Assembly (NCBI GenBank): GCA_030266525.1
Contig: JAJDIC010000027.1
Location: 1 to 24,614 of the forward strand
Direction: 5' to 3'
DNA length: 24,614 nt
From: Desulfovibrio sp. OttesenSCG-928-G15
GTDB taxonomy: Bacteria > Desulfobacterota > Desulfovibrionia > Desulfovibrionales > Desulfovibrionaceae
Shown: positions 13,580-22,900 of the stretch, piece after piece
Position numbering within the stretch: the stretch's first letter is position 1
Layout: each line of letters starts with the position of its first letter
Made by a program: the position numbers and the translations under genes
The notes under the pieces: generated by a model
Database searches by the model: none
The model's input: the letters and a program-made list of their open reading frames with translations, nothing else
Told to the model about the DNA's origin: nothing

Positions 13580-15777
13580 TGTCTATCCCAATTCGCAGCA
13601 TAAACCCGCAAGGGTTCAGGGGCACAGGAGGGACTCGCGCTACTCCCAATTCTTTCGGAGCGCAGATTGCCGATGCAGGCATGGGGCTTGCGAACACTGT
13701 CGGTGACGTTGGCGGGCGCTTGGGTGTGGCCATTGATCGCGTGCGTCTTGAGCGTGAGTCGACGAATATGGTTGCCAAGATTACCGGACTGCAAGACGAC
13801 TACCGTGCATTCGACACGGAATACCGCAGCAAGAACAAGGGGCAGAGCGCCCTTAACGCCACACAAGATTACGATGAATTTCTCGGCCAACGCATAGAGG
13901 AGTATCGGGCTGGTATTACAGACCAGCGGGTGTTGAACGACTTTGACAACAAGGTGAGTTCCTTCCGGCAATCCGTGCTGAACGGTGCGGCCTCCTACCA
14001 GATGCAGGAGGAAAAGAACTGGAAGGTTGACACGCTGGACGCTGCCCGTACCGACATGCTCAAGATTGCGGCAGACCCGAATGCGCCGGACGAAATACGG
14101 CAGATGGCCCTTGATTCCTATGCGCGCGAGGAAGAGGCGCTCTACCCTGGCGTGAAGGAGATGCGCCAGCGGGAAACGGAAGAGCTTTTTCGGAAGGCCA
14201 GCAAGGAGAGATTCGACCAGCAGTTTAGCACGCATATGCAGGCCGATGACATTGATGGGGCAAAACAGATTGTCTCCGCCGCATCAGGAAAAACAAATAT
14301 TCCCAAGATAAACAGCGACAACATAAAGGCCGCTGTCGAAACGTACGCTGACCATCCGAATGTACGCGCCTTCTTGAATGTCATCGCCAAAGCCGAAGGC
14401 ACACACGGAAGGGGTGACAACGGCTACAATATCAGTTTTGGCGGCTCCACCTTCCAGGGCTATGGTCGCCATCCCAACGTAAGCCGCCAGTTTAAGCAGA
14501 CAGACGGCAAAACCAATTCCACCACCGCTGCCGGGCGATACCAGTTCCTTAAAGGAACATACGACGAAGCGGGCAAGGTCATGGGCCTTGACGACTTTTC
14601 CCCGCGCTCACAGGACAAGGCTGCCGTGTATTTGATTGCAAAGCGCGGTGCTCTGGAAGACGTTGTTTCCGGGAATGCCGAAGCTGCTCTGAAAAAGCTC
14701 GGCAAGGAATGGGCCAGCCTTCCGTCATCCCCTTATGCTCAGAAGACGCGCTCCACGAAAGAGGTCATGGGCTGGCTTGGGTCATTCGGGTATGGGATGC
14801 AGCTCAAGCCGACCGAGGAAGCAGGATACAAAAAGGCTATTGAGGTTGCCGAACACAGAGCAGAGGCAGCCAAAGAGAAACAACAGAAGGAAGCGCGTCA
14901 GCAGATTGTTGATTCTTCCTTTGCCTCCATGCAAAAGCTCATTGACCCCATGCCGCTTGATGATCAGCGCGTTGTTGGTGAAGCCATGATTGCCCAGGTG
15001 GAAGACGAGGACGCCCGCGAGCAGTTGGGCAAGAAACTCAACTCCGACCTTTCCAGAAAAAAGACCCTGCAAAACGCCAACGATATGAGCCTTATGCGCC
15101 AATATCGTGAGTTTTCCAAAGAAAATGGCTGGACGCATGCCCAGGCTGCGGCTGGTGTGGACAAGGTTCAAGGGCTTAGCGAGGAAGGCAAAGAAAAACT
15201 GCATGCCAGCCTGACCAAAGACGGGCAGAAGACAACTCCGCAGAACCATACCGCGTACAACGATCTGCGCCGGGCAATCGACAGCGAAGTCATTGCCGAC
15301 GATACGGCGATAGACTCTTTCGCATTTGAACGCGGGCTTACGGATGCGCAGGTTAAGGGAGCCAAGAAATATTTGGAAGAAGGGGGCAATACGGCCAAGG
15401 TCAGCATTAGCCGCGTTGAGGGCCTATTTAAGCGTATGGGGAAGGGCGCGAAGCCGCCTGAAAGCCTGTATGACGATGTTATCAATAACCTGGAACCAGG
15501 CAAGCCCATCACTGAAGAACATCTTCGCAAGGCCATTTCCCGTGCCTATATGACCGGGGAAACACCTGATGGGTCAATATATTGGGGGTATGGCAAGGAC
15601 GAAAGCTATTCGGAGGCTGTGAAGCGTGGGCGTGGGCGAGATTGGCTGCCGGACGTTACCGAAGAAGAGCAGCATGAATATGGCGCGGCCTTGCGGGCTC
15701 GAGGTGAGAAAGTCACAGATGTTAAACTGCGCCAATATAAAAAATATGAAATCATGAAAATACCTGCGGAGAAATAA
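13579..15777 (+). CDS. Internal virion protein with lambda-type (GH104) lytic transglycosylase domain
   Basis: This 732-residue protein has an N-terminal helical region of about 260 residues. A peptidoglycan-cleaving domain follows at about 263-395. It reads like the lambda R endolysin family (GH104): FLNVIAKAEGT with the catalytic Glu at 273, GGSTFQGYGRHPN (288-300), TTAAGRYQFLKGTYDEA (315-331), FSPRSQDKAAVYLI (340-353) and WASLPSSPY (378-386). Transglycosylases cut the glycan strand with formation of 1,6-anhydromuramic acid. A long helical C-terminal half (400-732) resembles the extended coils of ejection proteins. The likely role is to open the cell wall during DNA entry. In T7 that activity sits in gp16 and is of a different family. 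It overlaps the previous stop as TAATG. Confidence 0.88.
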   Translation: MSIPIRSINPQGFRGTGGTRATPNSFGAQIADAGMGLANTVGDVGGRLGVAIDRVRLERESTNMVAKITGLQDDYRAFDTEYRSKNKGQSALNATQDYDEFLGQRIEEYRAGITDQRVLNDFDNKVSSFRQSVLNGAASYQMQEEKNWKVDTLDAARTDMLKIAADPNAPDEIRQMALDSYAREEEALYPGVKEMRQRETEELFRKASKERFDQQFSTHMQADDIDGAKQIVSAASGKTNIPKINSDNIKAAVETYADHPNVRAFLNVIAKAEGTHGRGDNGYNISFGGSTFQGYGRHPNVSRQFKQTDGKTNSTTAAGRYQFLKGTYDEAGKVMGLDDFSPRSQDKAAVYLIAKRGALEDVVSGNAEAALKKLGKEWASLPSSPYAQKTRSTKEVMGWLGSFGYGMQLKPTEEAGYKKAIEVAEHRAEAAKEKQQKEARQQIVDSSFASMQKLIDPMPLDDQRVVGEAMIAQVEDEDAREQLGKKLNSDLSRKKTLQNANDMSLMRQYREFSKENGWTHAQAAAGVDKVQGLSEEGKEKLHASLTKDGQKTTPQNHTAYNDLRRAIDSEVIADDTAIDSFAFERGLTDAQVKGAKKYLEEGGNTAKVSISRVEGLFKRMGKGAKPPESLYDDVINNLEPGKPITEEHLRKAISRAYMTGETPDGSIYWGYGKDESYSEAVKRGRGRDWLPDVTEEEQHEYGAALRARGEKVTDVKLRQYKKYEIMKIPAEK

Positions 15778-15781
15778 GACA

Positions 15782-16945
15782 ATGGAAGCAAATCAAACTG
15801 TCGCACCCCCGCAGGGCAATGGTGTTCGCCTGGCGCTTGAAGCCACTGCGGACCTTGACGCCAAAAAAGCGGCCAGAGTCAGTCTGCTTGCCAAGAGCCT
15901 TGGTATGCCGGAAGGTATTGTTATTGAAAACCCATTTCTCGCCGAACAGGAGATTCACGCACGGGAAATAGAAAAGAGTTCCGTGTTTGCCAAGTGGGCC
16001 GAAGAAAGGGCCATAAACGCCGCTTTAGCTCGCGACGACGCAAGGCCGATGGGCGGGGTATTTGATCGGGTTTCAAGCTTTGTCACAGACAACGCTGACG
16101 CGCTGGACCGGGCGCTTGACCGGGGAGAGGCGCAGGTACAGTTTTCCCGAATGGGCAACAGGCTGTACCACGGCGATAAGTCTGTCATGGCTGAGTATGA
16201 CCGCCTGTACAAAAAGGCGTATCCTTATGCTGAACAGGATGCCTTCGGCATTTTACAGCCGGGCAATCTTCCTTCCATTTTGCAGCCGCTAAAGCCTGCG
16301 CCGCCAAAAGAGTATCCTGCCGACAAGCCTCTCCAAGCCGATCTTGACGCACTATTCGCCGATACCCGCATTGCGCCCCTTGAGCAGGAAATAACAGATA
16401 AATTTTCCGTCGCGCCACACATCCATGAAGTGGAGAGCACAGGCGAAGACAGCAAGCCGGAAACGCGGGCGGTATTGCTGCCAAGCAGGGATGAAGCCGG
16501 GCAACCCGTAAGCAAGGACGCGGCTGTTGCCAAGTGGCTGGAAGACGGGAAGCACGCTGGCATATTCAATAACGTATGGGACGCAGGAGCGTTTCTCTCG
16601 CAATCGCCGGAGCGCCAGCGGGAATTGTATGCCAACTGGAAAGAAAAGCCGGAAGAGACGCTTGTAGAAGGCGCGTTTGGTCCTGTTGGCGGCGTTGAAC
16701 AACTTCCGCGCATGTTCCAGGAGCAGTTGCCGGCGCAGATTCTTGGGAGTCTACAGGGCGGCACGCTTGGCGCGATGGGCGGCTTTGCCATTGGCGGTCC
16801 TGCTGGGTCTGTTGGTGGGACGGGTACTGGTGCCTATTTGGGCTGGCTGGGGGGGGGGATTCAAAAGCGCGTACCTGTCAGAGCGCGGCTCTTTTATCAT
16901 GGACCTTGCCCGCGAAAAGGATGCAAACGGGCAACCGCTTTCTGA
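15782..16945 (+). CDS. Giant polyvalent internal virion protein, N-terminal part (frame-broken)
   Basis: This is the 5' part of one very long gene. ATG 15782 has GGAGAAA about 8 bases upstream and follows the previous stop closely. Codons 1 to about 356 belong to the intact protein. After the run of ten G at 16849-16858 this frame continues into about 30 unrelated, basic and Cys-containing residues and stops at 16945. Removing one G joins it to the long downstream frame without loss. Residues 1-320 are hydrophilic and probably partly disordered. Residues 330-358 form a Gly/Ala-rich glycine-zipper-like stretch (GTLGAMGGFAIGGPAG and following), which would suit membrane insertion during ejection. 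Whether the break is a sequencing or assembly error, a true mutation or a slippage site cannot be told from one sequence. Confidence 0.75.
   Translation: MEANQTVAPPQGNGVRLALEATADLDAKKAARVSLLAKSLGMPEGIVIENPFLAEQEIHAREIEKSSVFAKWAEERAINAALARDDARPMGGVFDRVSSFVTDNADALDRALDRGEAQVQFSRMGNRLYHGDKSVMAEYDRLYKKAYPYAEQDAFGILQPGNLPSILQPLKPAPPKEYPADKPLQADLDALFADTRIAPLEQEITDKFSVAPHIHEVESTGEDSKPETRAVLLPSRDEAGQPVSKDAAVAKWLEDGKHAGIFNNVWDAGAFLSQSPERQRELYANWKEKPEETLVEGAFGPVGGVEQLPRMFQEQLPAQILGSLQGGTLGAMGGFAIGGPAGSVGGTGTGAYLGWLGGGIQKRVPVRARLFYHGPCPRKGCKRATAF
16849..16858 (+). other. Run of ten G causing a +1 frame change inside the giant gene
   Basis: Ten consecutive G follow CT at 16847-16848. With nine G the frame reads GWLGGG then FKSAYLSERGSF and continues 2,170 codons. 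With ten it reads GWLGGG then IQKR and stops at 16945. No other break occurs in the 7.6 kb gene. Homopolymer runs of this length are prone both to sequencing miscounts and to real polymerase or ribosome slippage. Confidence 0.9.
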
Positions 16946-19900
16946 CGAAGTATTGCGCGCCGCTTCCGATACGTATGCTTTTCTTGCCGCAACGGTAGAA
17001 ACTGCTGGCGAGGCGGTGTTTCTGAAGCTGCTAAAACCGCTTGGTCTTGGCAACGTTGGCAAGGGTGGCATTCGCGGATTCGTCCGTTCTGCTGTTCGCA
17101 AGGCGGCTCTTGACCGCTCTACTGGCTGGGCAATGCTGGATACGGTTTCACGTCTGGGGCTGAACGCCCTGTCCGAAGGCGTTGAGGAGTCTGCCCAGGA
17201 AGCGCTTTCCATATTTACCGAGTTTGCGGCCAAGGGGTACGAAAATCATGTCAACGACAAGAATTTTGTCGGGAATAATTTGTTCACGGCAGAGAATGCG
17301 GAACGGATAAAAGAATCCTTCGGTGCCGGGTCCGTAGCTGGATTCTGGCTCGGCAGCGGTCCTATCATGGCTTCCGGCGCCATGGACATACGCAGCGCCC
17401 GAGCCGCCAATGAATACGCAAAGCAGCATCTTGAGTTGCATGAGTTTGTTGAAGAAACGAGCACCAAGCAGCTTTCTCCGGCGCACATGCAAAGCGCCCT
17501 GGAAGCTGCCGGGCCTGCCATGCTGGAAAAGGTTGAACTGCCAGCCGATGCGGCGCTTGAGCTGTACCAGAGCGGAACGGACGTGCTTTCTCCGTTGGGC
17601 ATTACAGAACAAGAGGCCGTAGCGGCAGCGGAACATGGGCAGTCGTTTACCGTGCAGGCCAGCAGGATGCACGCTTACCTTGACCAGCAGCAGTTTGACG
17701 CGGCAGCACAGATTATGCGGCGCGGCGCGGACGGCATGAGCGTGGTGGAAGCGGCAAGGCTTGACGAAGAGCTTGCCGCCAATGCTGCCACGATGCTGGA
17801 ACTCTATCAGGGCCAGGCCGAAGAATTTGCCGCCTTTGATGCCGCTGTTGCCGACCTTCGGACACAAACCATTGCGAGCGTCAACGCTGTTCCGGGGTTG
17901 AAGGCACAGGCTGAATCCTTGGCTGGCGGTGTAGAATCGTATGTTGATACATGGCTCAAGCCCATGCAACAGTTTGCGCAACGCATGGTTGTAACGGGAC
18001 GAAGCCCCCTTGAGGTGTTCAAGAAGATTTCTGTTCAGAGTCTTTTACGTTCGCGCATACGCCCGGATCAGCTTGATTTTTCCAACATGACGGAAGAAGA
18101 GCAAATCGCCGCGTATGAGCAGATGGAAGAGCGCGAAGCCAAGAGGGAAGCCAAGCGTGAAAGTCTCCTTAACAGGGTACGCGGGCGCATTGACGGCAAG
18201 AGCCTGCAACGCGACTACCCTGACGCCTACCGGGAAATAACCCGTCTGCACGGTCCCATATTCAAAAGTCGGGAAAACGGCGGTGTGCCCCTTGACTACC
18301 TGGCTGCCGAGCTTGTTTCAGAGAACGTGCTTGAACAGGGTATGGGGGCTGACGAGTTGCTTGAAATGCTGAAGATGCCGAAGAGGCGGTATTTTCAGCC
18401 AGTTAACTTAGACGTCAATCCCGATCAAAAAATATCTGTAGTTCCGCTAGATGGTGCAACTCCTCTAGGTTTTACAGGGAGCGAGGCAAAAAAATTTGTC
18501 TCCCGGTGGAAAGGCATACCTCTTGAAATCGGCACAGACGCAACAGGAAAGGTTAAGGCAGAGATTTCCCGCAAAGATCCACGGCATCCCTTTTGGTCGA
18601 GTCACGAGTCGGGCAGAAAAAATAAAGATCGGCTTGCAGCACTGTCTGAACTCGAACGCGTTCTTGCCGGAGCTGTGCGGATTGAAGATACGGACGCGAA
18701 ACACCAGGGGGTAAACAAGACAATACGGTTTTATGCGCCTGTGTCGCGTGGCGGTGAAATTGCCCTACTGCGTATTATTACACATGAAATGAAAGGGAAA
18801 ACCGCCGAAATAGACGGGGTTGAGGTATACGACATAATAAGAGAGCGCCCGTACTCCTCAAGTGGGCGAACCACTGAGAGAGGAGTTACCGGGCACCCTT
18901 CAAAAATAACAATACGCCAGATGCTTTCTGGCGTCAAGGACTCGGAAGGCAAGGTTTACTTTCAGTCGGCCTACCATGGAAGCCCGCACCGCTTCGACGA
19001 TTTTAGCTTAGAGCATATAGGAAGCGGAGAAGGCGCACAGGCATATGGCTGGGGACTGTATTTTGCCGGTAAAAAGGAAATTGCTGAGTGGTACAGAGAA
19101 AAGCTTGCGGTAGACGAAGACGCCTATTGGGCAAACGGAGATATGTACAGAGTATACATGAGTGGAGGCGTAGAAAAGACCTTTGAATGGTCAGACGGGT
19201 ACAACACGGAAATTCTAAGCAGTAGCGACCCGGCCTCTTACGCTCTGGACGCCATCGTAAAAGAAAAAACGAAGGAAGATGCAAAGCGGCGCGTCCGTGA
19301 TGAGATGGAAGATTACGGCGAGTCGGAAGATGATATTCTACGCGCCATAGAGCTTGTCGAAGAGTTTGAAAAAGCCACACCGGGGCAACTGTATGAAGTA
19401 GATATTCCCGAAGATAGCGAAATGCTGGATTTGGACGCGCCTCTCTCGGAACAGTCAGAAGGGGTAATAGATGCCCTGTTGTCTATAGAGCAACACTTGC
19501 CGCAAAACACCCTTGAAGACTTAGGGGGTGACATTTCCCTTTTGCTCGATATGGACCAGACGGGAGCAGATTTTTACGGCACCCTTAGCTCTTTGATCGG
19601 CGGGCCGGAAGAGTCCTCGCGACTCCTTAACTCCATAGGCGTTAAAGGAAACCGCTATCTTGACGGAATCAGCCGAGACAAGGGAGAAGGCACTCACAAC
19701 TATGTGGTGTTTGACGATTCGGCCATTGACATACTGAATACATATTATCAATCGGGAAAGAGTAAAGCCCGCGGTTCCGTCTCAATCCACTCCGAAGGCT
19801 ACCTTGTCAACCTGTTCCGCAAGGCTGATCTCTCTACCCTGCTCCACGAAACCGGCCATATCTTTTATGAAGAAATGGAATTTGCCGTTCGCTCCGGCGT

Positions 19901-22900
19901 TGCTGACAAAACCATGTCAGACGACTTTGAGACGCTGGGCAAATGGGTTGGAGCTTTGCCAGGTGCGGCCCTGTCTGAAGAGCAGAGGGAACAAATAGCA
20001 CGAGGTTTCGAGGCGTATCTTATGGAGGGCAAGGCCCCGTCTGAAGAGTTGGCAGGCGCTTTTGCCCGCTTCAAAAAGTGGCTCACGACGATTTACAAAT
20101 CTGCGAAGCGCCTCAAAGTCGATCTTAACGATGATGTGCGAGGCGTCTTTGACCGTATGCTTTCTCTTGAGCAGGAAATGGCCAAAACGGCGGCCAGGTT
20201 TGAATTGCTGGATCTTACGGAAAGCCAGCTTGATGCCCTGGGTGTTACCGGACCAGCGCGGGAATGGGCGCGTAAACTGATGACAGCCGCCCGTGAAACG
20301 GCTTCCCAGCGCCTTGAGGAAGACCGAAACCGGGACAGGAAACGCCGACTTGGGCAGTACGCCAAGGAAGCACGGAAAGATCTGCTGGAACAGCCCGTAT
20401 ATGCTGCCCGCTCCGACATGCGCAAGACACCGCTTGACGCCGCCACTGTGCGCGAATTGTACGGTGAAGATACAGCCGGGGCGCTGCGCAAGAGCCTGCC
20501 TTTTGGCCTGCAAGAAGAAGGCGGTGTTGACCCTGAAATATTTGCCGCCGAACATGGTTTTGATAGCGGCTCCGATATGGTTGCCCAGATTGTCAATTCT
20601 CCTTCCCTGAAAAAAGCAGTGGAGCAGCGGGTTAACCAGAAGGAATCCGAGCACGATGCCGCGTTCCCCCCTGCCGATTATCTGGTTGAAACCGCGCAGG
20701 CTAACGAGCAGGTTGCCATGGTAGGTAAGTATCTGGCCCAGAACCTTGGCAGGCAACATGTGCAGCAGGAAGCCTTTGCGCGTGTTGTGGAGCAGGAACT
20801 TGCGGGCATGCCCATGGGCAAGGCCGTGCAGACAGGGAATTTCCTCGCTGCCATGCGTCGGGCGCTCAGACAGGAGCGGCTTGCTATCGGCAGGGGCGAC
20901 TTTTCCGCTGCCCTGGAAGCCAACCACAAGGCTCGGCTGAACATGGAGTTCGCCAGCCGAAGTAGGGAAATAGCCAGAGCGCAGGGCGTGATGCAGCGCC
21001 TCGTGAAACGCTTCATCGGCATGAGCAAGGCAGACCCGGATGCCCGCTATATCGTCATGGATACGGGCATGCGCCATGGTCTGAACACTTACCATGAGCG
21101 CCTTGGCGAAGGCCGGGACGTGCGCACCGTCCAGGGCTGGCTTAAAGAAGCCGAAGCCAACGGCTACACCATCTATGCCGACGATGCTATCTTGTACGGA
21201 CAGGGTAAGCCCTGGCGGGAAATGACGCTGACTGATTTCGAAAGCCTTTCCGAAGTCATCAACCAGATTGTCACCGTTGAACGCAACATGCGACAGGTAG
21301 ATACCCTGCAAGGTAAAGCCGACCTTAAAGCTGTGGCTGATGGTATTGCGAGCAGTATCTACAAGCACCGCAACCCCAAGACGGTAAAAACCGTAGAAGG
21401 AGAGCATGGGGCGGTAAAGGCCCTGAAGGGCGTGCATGCCATACACATGAAAGTTGAATCCATGTGCATTGCGCTTGATGGCGACACACGCGGCCCGACA
21501 TGGGAGGCTATTTACCTGCCCATCGCCAACGCCGAAGATGCCCAAAGCCTTCGTTTCAAGGAGGTCAGGGACGCGCTTGTTTCCACAGATTTGTTCGGAC
21601 GATACACGCGCAAAGAGCTCGCCAACATGGGCAGCCGCAAGAAGCTTGTTCGGGAGGTGGGGGAAAGTCTGACATGGGAAAACAGCGTTGCCCTGGCACT
21701 GAACATGGGAAACGAAACCAACATCAGCCGCATCAAGGACGGCCACGGCTGGAACGACGACCAGATTTCAGCAGTATTGCGCACGCTCTCTAGGCGGGAT
21801 TGGGGGTTTGTACAATCTGTATGGGACTATATAGGCAGTTTCAAGGAGGAAGCATTTTCCCTGCAAGAACAAATATCTGGCATGCGGCCTGCGTCCGTAG
21901 AGGCCAGGCCATTCACGGTGCAAACAGCAGACGGCCATACAATACAGATGCGCGGCGGCTATTACCCTATAAAATATAATTCCGAAAAAGGTTTCCGGGC
22001 ATTCATGCAGGAACAGAAGGCCATGGACAAGGAATTGTTCGGCGGGCGCAACTACGGCGCGGCCATGACCAAAAACGGCCACTTGAAAGAACGCGCCAAC
22101 GGCGGCATGGGCAGTCCGCTGTTATTGGAACTCTCCGTAATCACGGACCATGTGTTCAACGTAGTGCATGACATCACCTACCGCAAGGCGGTGCTTGATG
22201 TGTCCAAGGTCATCAAGCACAAGAAGGTGCGCGAAGCCATAGAGAGCACGGTCGGGCAGGAGATGTACCGCGAGATCATGCCGTGGTTGCAAGATGTCGC
22301 CAATGAGCGTCAGGAGCCTATGCACGCCGTACATAGGTGGGCAAGGTGGGCGCGGGCTGGAAGTAGTATCATGACCATGGGGTACAAGATGACCACCATG
22401 CTTGCCCAACCCTTGGGTTTCACTCAATCAGCGGAAGTGTTGGGTTATAAGTGGGCCGGATCAGGGTTGAAGCGGGTGTATGGCAATCCGCTCAAAATGC
22501 CTCAACTATTGGAAGAAACGTTCGCGCTATCGCCGTTCATGGCCAACCGTATTAAGAGCTTTGATCGCGAGGTGCGCGATATGGCAAAGCAACTTAAGCC
22601 GGGAATGGGGCGTTTCGCTTGGGTAGACAAGGTCAAGGATAACGCCTTTGTTCCCATGGGCGTATTCCAGATGGGCGTTGACCTGCCCACTTGGTGGGGG
22701 GCCTTTGAAAAAGGCATGCACGATCTGAATGGCGATGAAAAGCGGGCGGCATTATACGCGGATAGCGTTGTGCGCATGAGTCAGGGCAGCGGAAGCACAA
22801 AAGACTTGGCGCGGGTACAGCGTGGCGGCGACTTGTTGCGCCTTACCACTATGTTCTACTCCTACTTCAATACGCTCTACAATCTCGGTGCCAGGGGAAT

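Noticed and set aside
16677..16856. Long + frame upstream of the G run that would give the giant C-terminal ORF its own start at GTG 16677
   Set aside because: It is Arg/Cys/Leu-rich, has no ribosome binding site and lies under the coding frame of the N-terminal part. Only the portion after the G run reads like the real protein.
19917..21746. 609-codon open frame on the - strand
   Set aside because: It is fully antisense to the giant gene, lacks a convincing start region and has the irregular His/Cys/Arg-rich composition typical of shadows in high-GC coding DNA.
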